Shown here: piece after piece, positions 46,500 through 58,700 of the stretch
Layout of the letters: each line of letters opens with the position of its first letter
Position numbering within the stretch: position 1 is the stretch's first letter
Assembly: GCA_021464245.1 (NCBI GenBank)
Contig: JADCRB010000020.1
Location: 1,074,502 to 1,138,501 of the forward strand
Source of the DNA: Carallia brachiata
Taxonomy: Eukaryota; Streptophyta; Magnoliopsida; Malpighiales; Rhizophoraceae
Reading direction: 5' to 3'
Length of the DNA: 64,000 nucleotides
The notes under the pieces: generated by a model
Seen by the model: the letters and a program-made list of their open reading frames with translations, nothing else
Told to the model about the DNA's origin: nothing
The model's database searches: none
Made by a program: the position numbers and the translations under genes

Positions 46500-46690
46500 A
46501 TTAGGGTTTTCTCTCAAGAAAAAAAAACTAACTCAATATTTTAATTAGGGTTTCTCTCTTAGGAACCTCACTCAGCAATTATGTTGTAATTAGGTTTTCT
46601 CTTGGGAAACTTACTCCACAATTAGGGTTTCTCTCTTGGGAAACTCACTCCACAATTAGGGTTTCTCTTTTAGAAAACTCACTCAACAAC
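46500..46690 (-). repeat. copia leader minisatellite with telo-box-like units
   Basis: Five imperfect units of about 37 bases, each with ATTAGGGTTTCTCT and GGAAACTCACTC (AAACCCTAAT on the minus strand). They fill the untranslated leader between the primer-binding site and the coding frame. Confidence 0.7.
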
Positions 46691-46708
46691 TCAATAGCTC
46701 TGATACCA

Positions 46709-46872
46709 TGTTTCAATATGAACATCAATAATATGGAATGCCTCAACTCAAATGAGAGAGTCAGGCTATGTTTTATATTATTTCTAAAATATCTATACAG
46801 CATACATAACCGATATGAGACTATAACACAGTTATTTACACGATCACATATAACACCACTATTCACTTAACA
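46709..46872 (-). repeat. copia 5' LTR
   Basis: Partner of 42713-42876. The primer-binding site lies at 46697-46708 on the minus strand. Confidence 0.9.
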
Positions 46873-49800
46873 GTTCTCATTATCAACATAAATGATGTGC
46901 CCAATGCTAAGTTTAGATCTAAATGAGAAAAGGCCAATGATCATCCAATACTAAAAGGTTCATTACTAATTCTCTTCCAAGGACCACAAAGACGATCACA
47001 ATCACAAACCCCATAAGTTTCATTCGGTTGCAGACAGGTTCATATTTTTCATCGCAGACCGGCAACAATCGTTCCATGTCACCTCGACAATTTTTCTATT
47101 TTACCTTCTCTTGTCTGGCGAAACAAAGTCTATCTACAAATGCAAATACCACCAAAGCACACAGGATTCCCAAAACAGAAATCAATGCATTTATTATGCA
47201 AGCATTAAAACACCATTTATAAAGTTGTCTCAAATGAAAATTAAATTTAAAGTTGGCATCATGCTATTTCCTGACGTCTTGACATTAAAATCAACCAAAT
47301 GAACAGTAAAATGCACATTAACGCAACTAAAGTTGCAGCATTTTCCAACCTCAACAGGCCCCTTGTAATCAAATATGAAAGAAAAAATCTTCCTTCCAAA
47401 ACTGTTATAGCTTCCTTTCAATCTACCCTAAATTATTTTCCATTCAAATCCCATCATTTATCATTTTCCAAAATCATTAGCCGGACTCAAAAAGTGAGAC
47501 CTGCCAAATCAGATGGAAAGTAGGACAAAAGTTTAACAATATCGCCTCTAAAATTCAGACAACCAATTGTGTTCCTTAACAAGACCTGACTTTCATGTAC
47601 GTGGAAACATTGTTAAATGGACCTTGAAAACAAAAATAAAAAGCTCATAGTAAGTGTAAAGATTTGTAGAAATATAGACCCAATAACTTAAACGGATAAC
47701 AACAAGGAAGAAGCAAGTAATATTAAATGGATTTTTGAACACCACATATTACCTAAAACCTTAAGGCTTAGGTTATGAGTCTTCTAACCACACTTATATA
47801 TTACTTTACTCCTTCCTTCCTTTCCAATATGAGACTTTTATATTTTATACTCTAACACGCCCTCTCACGCGAAAGTCCAACTCATATGGGATGAGCTCAG
47901 CTCACTTGGGCTGGAAGCGTGAACAAACAACGAAATTCTAACTTTACCTGAGTTGGATTCAGCTCACTTGAGCTGACTATAGTTCACCATTAAATGTGAG
48001 GGGCAACAACATTCGGGCTCTGATACCATGTAAAGATTTGTAGAAGTATAGACCCAATAATTTAAACGGATAACAATAAGGAAGAAGCAAGCAATATTAA
48101 ATGAGTTTTTGGACACCACATATTACCTAAAACCTTAAAGTTTAGGTTATGAGACTTCTAACTACACTTATATATTGCTTTACTCCTCCCTTCCTTTCTA
48201 ATATGAGATTTTTATATTTTATACTCCAACAGTAAGGCCACCACTCCAGAGGGAAAATGTCAGCAGAATCAAATTTTTCGAGAAGAATAACAATCAGACA
48301 GGTGTGATTAGCCTAAAGTAAGAGTTGTGAGAAAATATTATATTTTGCTTCGAACCAAATTCAATTCTTGTCTACAGAGCCTATAATGAAAAAATAAAAG
48401 AAGAAAATGTCAAAATGAAGAAGAGCGAACAGATTTATGAAGAAAGTAACAATGCAACAAATTCGAGACAAGGTGTCCAATTCCTCACAGAAATAATAGA
48501 GTCAATGTGTGCAGATAATAAAAGGTAAGATCAAAGGATATATGATTACCTGTGTCCTTCTATTGAAAAATGTTAGCATTGTCTTGGCACACAAAATGGC
48601 AAGTCTTCCACCACAAGGATACAAAACTCTAAGAATAGAATGTTACCAAGCAGGCCAGCCCTTCTTTGCTACATGTCTACACTTCATCATTGACTTCATT
48701 GGAACAAGCACACAAATATCCAAAGAGACACCTTCATTAGACCTTTCAGAAAATAAGGCTATTTTAATGCAGGGAAGCAGTAGGAACTAGCACAAAACAC
48801 ATATAATTGGTGCAAAAGACCAAAATTGAAGCAACATCCTGACCTCCGTAGATGGGGTACTGCAGAACCAAATTTGAAATGCACCATCATGTTGCAGCAC
48901 ATGTTGGAGCCACAATAGAAGAAAAGCAGAAAATTGATATCGAAGAATTAGAATGTATATGGGGGCAAATCTTGAACAGCTAATAAATCAAGACTCACGT
49001 AGCCTTTTAGGCGATGTACAGCATGAGAAATTCAGAACTTCCCCATCACTGCATTAACCGGACGTGCCATACATGGTGGTGCAGCAAGAAAGTGAACAGT
49101 AAAGAAAAAAGAGCCTCCTTCAACAAACCAAAACTAATATGGAATCACTTTCAACTTCCCATAAGTTATTCACTCTCCATTTTTTAGCAATTAGCATTTT
49201 CCAAGATCACTACTAAAAGCATAAGACCTGACGTATCAGATGGAAAGTAGGGCATGAAAAAAGAGTAACAAGACGATGACACAAAAATTCATACAAATTC
49301 CTTAAGAAAATTGGTTATTCAGAACCAAGTTTAAACAACCCAGAGATAAAACACAAGCCTGATAGTATTACCCTCACATGAGAAGGAAATACAGAATGCC
49401 GAGATGAGGGAACATGACAATGGAATAAATTTTTCGAGAGCATAACAATCAGAAGAAAGGACTTAACCTGAAGGTAGAGCTGTGGAGAATAACATACGAA
49501 ATGGAATCAATCCTTGTACACAGTGCCTAGAGAGGAAAACAAGATAGAAAAAAGATAACATGTAAAAAATGGAGAAGAACAAAAAATTATGAAGAAATCC
49601 AAGAACAAATGCATCAATTTCCTGCAGAAAGATAGCTGCACAATCATTTTGCAGATAAAGGAATGGATCAATGCGACAGCGCATGTCTTTCCGCAAAAAA
49701 ATTAGCAGTCTCAGCATAGAGAGAAACATAGATATTCAACCAATAAGGATCGCATGATCTAAAGAACCAAAAGTTACCTTCATTGATTCAGCCAGCAGCC

Positions 49801-50260
49801 CAGGCACCTCTTTGCTAGATGCCTACACCACTTCATGAACTTGATTAGAACAAGTACAGAAAATATTAAAAAAAAAAGGTAGGCACAACATGCTTGACGC
49901 TATCTTACGTGTGTGGTGTAAGAATCAGAACAGAACGAATGTATAAACAAATACCATCATTATGTCCTTCAGAAGACAATGGAAGTTCCATGCATGGGAA
50001 GCAGTCAACAGTCCTCTTCAGAGAACATCTAAAACCTACAAAAAAAAGAAGAAATTTGAATTTTCCAATTAAATCTAATAAAGATATAATTATCTGTGGA
50101 AAGTTGAATGAGAGAAAAAAAGAAATGTATGACAAATAAGTATTCACTGCCTTTACAGCCAAAATATGGAAGGGAAGAACAACTATTGTAACTAACACAT
50201 ATGTAAACCCAATTGCACTGCAGAAGGCAACAAGGCAGAAAAGCATAACCAGCATATAAA
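46873..50260. repeat. partial tandem array, unit 2
   Basis: Begins with the module 46873-47060 (match 50930-51110) and proceeds in the same order as unit 1 through 47330-47600, 48233-48340, 48545-48930, 49165-49545, 49685-49870, 49945-50040 and 50155-50260. A TRIM is inserted at 47655. One internal module (the IDAF..GFAA exon-like frame near 49600) is truncated here. Confidence 0.8.
47655..48231 (-). mobile_element. TRIM retrotransposon, 577 bp, perfect TSD
   Basis: Two direct 203-base LTRs (47655-47857 and 48029-48231), TGTTGGAGTATAAAATATA at one end and CAAATCTTTACA at the other on the minus strand. They enclose only 171 bases. The internal part starts with a tRNA-Met primer site TGGTATCAGAGCCCG and ends with the purine-rich GTGAGAGGGCG. 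GTAAG flanks both sides (47650-47654, 48232-48236). The empty site is seen in unit 5 at about 55710 (ATAGTAAGACCACC). There is no coding capacity. Confidence 0.95.
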
Positions 50261-50269
50261 ACCTTGTAT

Positions 50270-53200
50270 AGATGAATATCTAGTAAAAAATCAGGTTAAA
50301 AATTGCTGATATCCACCACATTATTTGATAATAAAAAAGTGAAAACTCAAAATGGGCCGAAAAACAGGTGAAAAGTGAGTAATGGCAAACAAGAAACAAC
50401 TTGATGGAGTTAGACAACTTGATAAGTGAAAACAATTACCTACCATCTGGATCTGCAAGATTATCCTCGACCTCTTCAGGAACATTGGCTGCCCTGAGAA
50501 AGAGAATGAGAGACCTCATAAGTGACTGATTGAGTCAAAAATTCTATATTGTCTTGTATGCTATAAGATTATGTCCAACAGGTAAGAGCACTGGAGACCA
50601 AGTGTGTACACCCAGGAGAGAGAATTAAAAGATTCTGATGAAAAAGAGAAAATCCAGGGACCTGTAATGACAGGCACTGAGCTTGAGAGCTTCAACAACC
50701 ATTCAACCAAATGAGCATATAAACGAGCAGAAGGAAATCTGAGATCCAACAAAGATGACACCATAATCCATGCAGATCTGAGAAATTAGAAGAAGACACA
50801 AGTGCAAAGCAAAGACAAGACATATCCAGAACTATATGTCTAAGCATCATCAATATTCAGTAATGCATGTTTGGTACAAGCTCACTGACTATCAGTAGTC
50901 AGTATAAAAACCTGTTCACTTCACACCATTTTGGTTCTCAATGTCAGTGTAAATGATGTGCCCCTTTAGTAAGTTTAGATCTAAAGGAGAACCTGCCTAT
51001 AATAATCCAATACTAAAAGGCTCATTACTAATTTTCTACCATGGATCACAAATACGATCTCAATCACAAATCCCATAAGTTTCATTCGGTTGCATAGAGG
51101 TTCATATTATTCATCATACATGGGCAACAATCGTTCCAGGTCACCTTGACAATTTTTCTATTTTTCATTCTCTTGTCTAATGAAACAAAGCCCATCCATA
51201 GATGCAAATACCAATAGAGCATACAGGATTGCCAAAAGAGAAATCAATGTATTTAACCTGCAATCATAAAAACGCCACTAAATTGTCTCAATGGCAGTAC
51301 AAAGGCATCCACAAATACTCGTGCTATTTCATGACATCATAACATTAACATCAACCAAATGGACAGTAAAACACACATTAACATAACTAAAGTTGCGGCA
51401 TTTTCCAGCCTCAAGAGGCCCCTCATAATTGAATATGAAAAAAACGATCTTCCTTCCAAAACCGTTATAGCCTTCTTTCAATTTCTCCTAAATTACTTTC
51501 AATTCAAATCCTATCATTTACCATTTTTAAGATCATTGGTCAAACAGTAACACCTGCCATGTCAGATGGAAAGTACGGCAAAAGTTTAACAAGATGGCGA
51601 CTCTAAAATTCAAACCTCCAATTGTGTGATACAATGTGGCCTGACTTTCACATACTTGGAAACATTGTTAAATGGACCCTGAGAAAAAAAAGAAATATAA
51701 AGCTCATGATAAGACCTCCATACTAAAAGCAAATGGTCAGCAGAATCAAATTTTTCTAGAAGAATATCAATTAGCAGGTGTGAATATTAGCCTGAAGTAA
51801 GAGTTGCGAGAAAGTATGATATTTTGCTCCAAAGCAGGTTCAATTCTTGTCTACAGAGCCCATAATAAAAAAAAAAAGAAAAAAGAAAAAAACAAAACGT
51901 CAAAATGAAGAGCAGCAAACAGATTTATGAAGAAAGAAAAAATGTATGAGTAACTTACAATGTTTGCCAAACAAAATACAACAAATTTGAGAAAAGGTGT
52001 ATGAATTCCACACCGAAATGATAGAGTCAATTGTGCAGATAAAGGGTAAGATCAAAGAATATGTGATTACCCATACCTTTCTACTAAAAATGTTAAGTAT
52101 TCTCTTGCACACAACATAGCAAATCTTCAAACCAATAAGGATACCAAACACTAGAATCAAAGGGCTGGCCCTTCTTTACTACATGTCTACACTTCATCAA
52201 TGACTTCGTTGGAACAGGTACACAAATATCCAAAAAGAGACCTTCAATAGACCTTTCAGAAAATAGGGGTATATTTTAATGCAGGGAAGCAGTGAAAACT
52301 AGCATGAAATACAGATAATTAGTGCAACAAACACAACGTCCTGACCTTTGTAGACGGGGTACTGCAGAACCAAAATTGAAATGTGCCATCATGTTGCAGC
52401 AAATGTTCTAGCTTCAATTGAAGAGAAAAGAAAAATTGACATAATAGAATTACAACTCTAGATAGGGACAAATCTTGAACTAGCAATAAATAAAGAATCC
52501 ACATAGGTTTATAGACTGTGTGGTACATGAGAAATTAAGAACTTCTCCATCACTGCATTAACCACATTTGCAATAAATGGTTCAGCAAGAAAGTGAACAG
52601 CAACGCAAAAAGAGCCTTCCTCCATCAAACCACGATCAATATAGCATCAATTTCAACTTCCCCAAAATTATTTATTCTCCTTTTTATATCAATTACCAAT
52701 TTCCAAGATCATTACTAAGAGCACAAGACCTGTCATATGAGATGGAAAGTAGGCATGACAAAAGAGTAACAAGACTGAAACAAAATTCGTATTTGAAAAT
52801 TTCTTAAGAAAAATGGCTATTAAGAATAAAGTTTAAACAACTCAGAGATAAAACACAAGCCTGATGGTATGAGAAGGAAATACAGAATGCTGAGATGAGG
52901 TGACATGTCAATGGAACCAAATTTTTGAGAGCATAATATTCAGAAGATAGGACTTAACTTGAAGGTAGAGCTGTGGAGGATGATCATACAAACTTAATAT
53001 CCTTCCTTGTACGCATATGCAGAAAAAATCATGAAGAAAACAAAATTGATAAAAAATAAAGTGCAAAATTTTCAGAACAAAAGAATCATGAAGAAAGTAA
53101 AGAAAAATAAAAACTTACAATGCTTGCCAAAGCATGTGCAGCAAATCCAAGAATAAATCCATCAATTGCCTGCAGAAAGATAACAGCACAATCATCTTGC

Positions 53201-54290
53201 AGATAAAGGAATGGATCAATGCGACAGCACATGTCTTTCTGCACAAGATATTAGCAGTCTTAGCATAGAGAGAAACATAAATATTGAACCAATAAGGATC
53301 ACATGATGTAAAGAACCAGACCTTCATTTATTCAGCCAGCAGACTGGGCTTTTCTTTGCTAGATGCCTACACCACTTCATGAACTTGATTAGAACAAGTA
53401 CAGAAAATATCCAAAAAAAAAAAAAAAAAAAGTAGGCACAACATGTTTGGCGCTATCTTACAGTGCAAGAATCAGAACAGAACAGATGTACAAACAAATA
53501 CCTTCATTATGTCCTTCCGAAGACAAAGGAAGTTCCACGCATGAGAAGCAATTAACAGTTCTGTTCAAAGAACATCCAAAACCTACAAATAAATAAGCAA
53601 TTTGAAATTTCTAATTAGATCTAACTAAAGATATAGTTATCTGCGGAAAGTTGAAAGAGAGAAAAACGACACGTATGACTAATAGCTATTCACTGCCCTT
53701 ACAGCCAAAGTCAGGAAGGGAAGAATAACTATAGTAATTAATGCAGATTTAAACCCAATTGCACTGCAAAAGGCAACAGGCAGAAAAGCATAACTAGCAC
53801 ATAACACCCCAAAAACCAATCAGAACCTGGAAAGCAGAAACCACAAGAAAAGTAGTATAATTAATTGAGAACCCAAACATGAGCAAAGTTAGAGAGCAAT
53901 GAATTTAACAGAACTATCTTTGTTATGATCATGTCTTTCTTTAGCAAAAGAACGGAAGAAGAGAGAGGAGAGAGAGAGAGAGAGAGAGATAAGATAGACA
54001 GAAATTACATAAGTTTGACTTACCCATATGTGACCCTAGAAATCAAAGGAAAGCAAGAATACTCACTCACTAAAGATTTTATAAATATGGCCTGCAAAAC
54101 TCAGAATCACCAATTTTTGTCACGCTAACATATGATATTTTGGATCTTGGAAATGTCAAAGATTCACAACTCAGCACTTATCTTTCAAACAGTGGCCGAT
54201 GAGATGGACTCATATTATGAGAATCTTGACAACTGTTACAAGAATCCTGAAAGCAGATAATATTTAAGCGTTGTGCACAACAAGATTTTA
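50270..54290. repeat. partial tandem array, unit 3
   Basis: The longest unit. It starts with the module shared with 39665-39890 and adds modules at 54012-54105 and 54178-54270 that units 1 and 2 lack. On the minus strand 54090-54020 reads AIFIKSLVSEYSCFPL between GCAG and GG/GTAAGT. A GA microsatellite lies at about 53965-53990. Confidence 0.8.
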
Positions 54291-55560
54291 ACATAAAACA
54301 ACCCAGAGATAAAACAAAAGCCTGATAGTATTACTCTCACATGAGAAGGAAATACAGAATACCGAGATGAGGTGACATGTCAATGGCATCAAATTTTCAA
54401 GAGCATAACAATCAGAAGAAAGGGCTTAACCTGAAGGTAGAGCTGTGGAGAAGATCATACAAACTGGAATCAACCCTCGTACAGAGCACCTATGGAGAAG
54501 AAAACAAAATAGAAAAAAGATAACATGTAAAATTGTAGAACAAAAAATTATGAAGAAAGTAAAGAAAAATGAAAACTTGCAATGCTTGCCAAACCAAACG
54601 CAGCAAATCCACGAATAAATGCATCAATTTCCTGCAGAAAGGCAACTGCACAATCATTTTGTAGACAAAGGAACGGATCAATGCGACGGCAGGTCTTTCT
54701 GCAAAAGACATCAGCAGTCTCAGCATAGAGAGAAATATAAATATGCGACCAATAAGGACCACATGCTTTAAAGAACCAGAAGTTACCTTCATTGATTCAG
54801 CCAGTAGCCTGTGCTTTTCTTTGCTAGATGCCACTCCACTTCACGAATTCGATTAGAACAAGTACAGAAAATTATAAAAAAAAAAAAGTACGCACACATG
54901 CACGATGCTATCTTACAGTGTTAGAATCAAAACAGAACAAATTTATAAACAAATACCTTTATCATGTCCTTCAGAAAACAATGGCAGTTCCATGCATGAG
55001 AAGCAGTCAACAGTCCTCTTCAAAGAACATCTAAAACCTACAAATAAAGAAGCAATTTGAAATTTCCGATTAAATCTAATAAAAATATAATTATCTGTGG
55101 AAAGTTGAAAGAGAAAAAAAAAAAGTATGACAAACAGCTATTCACTGCCCTTACAGCCAAAATAAGGAAAGGAAGGACAATTATTGCAACAGAGATTTAA
55201 ACCCAATTGCATGCGGAAGGCAACGGGGCAGAAAATCATAACCAGCATACAAGACCCCAAAGGCCAAGCAAAACCTGGAAGGCAGAAACCTCAAGAAAAA
55301 TGAAGCAGAGTAAAATTAATTGAGAATCCAAACGGGAGAAAAGTTTTGAGAGCTATGAATTTAACACAACTATATTTGTTATGATTATGTCTTTCTTTAC
55401 AAAAAGAAAGGGAAAAACAACAAAAAAAGAGAGAGAAAAAGAAGAAAGACAGGGATTAAATAAGTGTGACTTACCCATATGTGAACCCAAATATCAAAGG
55501 AAAGGAAGAATACTCACTCACTAAAGATTTGACGAATATGGCCTGCAAAACTCAAAATCG
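54291..55560. repeat. partial tandem array, short unit 4
   Basis: Only about 1.27 kb: modules 54303-54385, 54430-54510, 54575-54640, 54690-54870, 54950-55035, 55140-55290 and 55468-55560. It lacks the left-hand half of the full unit. Confidence 0.75.
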
Positions 55561-58500
55561 CCAAAAAGTAAGACCTGCCATATCAGATGGAAAATAGGAC
55601 AAAAGTTTAACAATATGGTGAATCTAAAATTTTGTTCCTTAACGAGACCCGACTTTCGCATACGTGAAAACATTGTTAAATGGACCCTCATAAAAAAAAA
55701 TACAAAGCTGATAGTAAGACCACCAATCTAGATAGAAAATGTCAGCAGAACCAAATTTTCTGAGAAGAATAACAATCAGACAGGTATGATAAGCCTGATG
55801 TAAGAGTCGTGAGAAAATATTACATTCTGCTTCAAACCAGATTCAATTCTTGTCCACAGAGCTTATAATGAAAAAATAAAAGAAGAAAATGTCAAAATGA
55901 AGAGTAACAAACAGAAGTATGAAGAAAGTAACAATGCATGAACAATTAACAATGTTTGCCAAATAAAATGCAACAAATTCAAGAAAAGGTGTACAAATTC
56001 CCCACAGAAAAAATATAGTCAATTGTGCAGATAATAAAATGTAAGATCAAAGAATATGTGATTACTGTGCCTTTCTATTGAAAAATGTTAGCATTCTCTT
56101 GGCACACAGAATGGCAAGTCTTCAACCATAAGGATACAAAACTCTAAGAATAGAATGTTACCAAGCAGGCCAGCCCTTCTTTGCTACATGTCTATACTTC
56201 ATCATGGGCTTCATTGGAACAAGCACACAAATATCCAAAAAGATACCTTCATTAGACCTTTCAAAAAATAAAGGTATATTAATGCAGGGAAGCAATAGGA
56301 ACTGGCACGAAATACATATAATTAGTGAAAAAAATCACAATTGAAGCAACATCCTGACCTTTCTTAGATGGGCTACTGCTGAAACAAAATTCAAATGCAC
56401 TATCAATGTTGCAGCAAATGTTGGAGCCTCAATTGAAGAGAGGCAGAAAATTAATATATACTAGAATTAGAAACTGGATATGGGGGCAAATCTTCAACAG
56501 CCAATAAATCAAGACTCACTTAGCTTTATATACGGTGAACCACATGAGAAATTCAGAACTTCCCCATCTCTGCATTAATCACAAGTGCCATACATGGTGC
56601 AGCAAGAAAGTGAACACTAAGGAAAAAAGAGCCTTCCTTCAACAAACCGAACTTAGTTTGGCATCAATTTCAACATCCCCTAAATTATTCACTCTCCATT
56701 TTTAGGCAATCACCTTTTTCCAAGATCATCATTAAAAGCATAAGACCCGACGTATCAGATGGAAAGTAGGGAATGACAAAAGAGTAACAAGACGATGATG
56801 CATAAATTCATACCTGAAATTCCTTAGGAAAAACGGTTATTCAGAATCAAGTTTAAACAACCCAGAGATAAAACACAAGCTGGATAGCATCACCCTGCAT
56901 GAGAAGGAAATACAGAATGCTGAGATGAGGGGACATGTCAATGGAATCAAATTTCAAGAGCATCACAAGAGAAGAAAAGACTTAACCTGAAGGTAGAGCT
57001 GTGGAGAAGATCATACAAACTGGAATCAATCCTCGTACACAGTGCCGATAGAGAAGAAAACAAAATAGAAAAAAGATAACATGTAAAAAATGCAGAAGAA
57101 CAAAAAATCATGAAGAAAGTAAAGAAAAATGAAAACTTGCAATGCTTGCCAAACCAAATGCAGCAGGGCTGTCTTTCTGCAAAGATGTTAGCAGTGTTAG
57201 CATAGAGAAAAATAAATATCAACCAATAACGATCACATTGTCTAAAGAACCAGAACTTACCTTCATTAATTCAGCCAGCAGCCCGAGCACTCCTTTGCTA
57301 GATGCCTACATCACTTCATGAACTTGGTTAGAACAAGTACAGAAAATATCAAAAAAACAAAAAGAGTAGGCACAACGTCCTTGACGCTATCTTACAGTGT
57401 AAGAATCAGAACAGAACAAATGTATAAACAAATACCTCCACTATGTCCTTCAGAAGACAATGGAAGTTCCATGCATGGGAAGCAGTCAACAGTCCTGTTC
57501 AAAGAACATGTAAAACCTACAAATAAAGAATCAATTGAAATTCCAATTAAATCTAATAAAGATATAATTATCTGCAGAATGTCGAAAGAGACAAAAACGA
57601 CATGTATGACAAAATAGCAATTCACTGCCCTTACAGCCAAAATCAGGAAGGGAAGAACAACTATTGCATTTAACGCAGATTTAAACCCGATTGCACTGCA
57701 GAAGGCAACAGGGCAGAAAAGCATAACCAGCATATAACACCCCAAAAACCAAGCAGAACCTGGAAAGCAGAAACCACAAGAAAAATAGTATCATTAATTG
57801 AGACTCCAAACATGAGCAAAGCTTGAGGGCTATGAATTTAACACAACTATCTTTGTTATGATCACGTCTCTGTTTAGAAAAAGAAAGGAAACAAAAAGAA
57901 AAAAAAAAAAAACAGAGAGAGAGAAAGAAGATAGACAGAGATTAAATAAGTGTGACTTACCCATATGTGACCCCAGAAAACAATTTGATGAATATGGCCT
58001 GCATAACTCAAAAATCACCAAGTTTTGTCATAAATAACTTAAGATAATTCAAATCTTGAAAACGCCAAAGATTCACAACTCAGCACTTATCTTTTGAACA
58101 GTGGGCAATGAGATGGACACGTATTATGAGAATCTTGAAAAACCGTTACAAGAATCCTGAAAGCAAATATAATTTAAGCGATGTCCAATACAAGATTTTA
58201 ACATAAATAGAATAAGAACTCTTGGCTTTACCTTTTAAGCGGCGACCGATTGATTGAACTCAAATCGTGAGAATCTCGAGAGAAATTACGAGAATCTTGA
58301 AACCCAATTCACATCCCGGGATTGTCCGGAAAAAGATTCTGCCATAAATCGAGTCTCCGTTGTTTCTTTCAGGAAAAAAGCAGTCAAGAAAAGCAAGTAT
58401 AACTCAAAAAAGAGAAAAGTAATCTTTGTAAAGTAAAATTATGGAAGAAGGAAAAGAAATCTTGGCAGTAGTAAAGAAATTATTGCCGTAAGGAGAACGC

Positions 58501-58700
58501 CATTCCTTCTGTCTTCCATCTTGCTTCTTTCTGCCCCCATTGCTCTCTTTCTCTCTCCTTTTTTTTTTTTTTTTTTTATTTCTTTCTTTTGTAGAAAACT
58601 GCAACGGGCAAATCGTGAGTAGAGGTTTATAATGACGAGGAGAGGGGCTGGGAGTTGGGATAGGTCGGTTGCTAGCAAATTACATTTTAGGTCCCTGACA
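55561..58700. repeat. partial tandem array, unit 5 with promoter copy
   Basis: Full order from 55578 to 57780, then the exon-like modules at 57948-58015 and 58085-58160 and a promoter/leader copy at 58440-58680. It retains the uninterrupted target site of the TRIM that hit unit 2. Confidence 0.8.
58440..58680 (-). promoter_or_regulatory. duplicated promoter/leader of the array gene, inner copy
   Basis: Matches 59555-59830. On the minus strand TATAAAC (58632-58626) stands where the outer copy has TATATAAG. It is followed by the shared leader (CGATTTGCCCGTTGCAG, then CTGAAAGAAACAACGGAGACT near 58370). A poly-A run of about 19 (58561-58579) interrupts the leader. Confidence 0.5.

Larger units (their letters stand above)
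42713..46872 (-). mobile_element. Ty1/copia LTR retrotransposon, full length with TSD
   Basis: 4,160 bases between target duplications GTTCT (42708-42712 and 46873-46877). LTRs of 164 bases lie at 42713-42876 and 46709-46872; they begin TGTTAAGTG and end AAACA on the minus strand and differ at about 6 positions. Next to the 5' LTR is a primer-binding site TGGTATCAGAGC, complementary to initiator tRNA-Met. Next to the 3' LTR is a purine tract TTGAGGGGGAG. It sits between array modules; the uninterrupted site is seen at about 50930 in unit 3 (TTGGTTCTCAATG). The body is coding but damaged, so it is non-autonomous. Confidence 0.95.

Noticed and set aside
49463..57222. Minus-strand frames reading KDM.CRIDPFLYLQNDCA in several array units
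   Set aside because: Seen in up to five units, but one unit has a two-base shift there, and recent duplication alone explains the similarity. Not called as a gene, only mentioned under the array.
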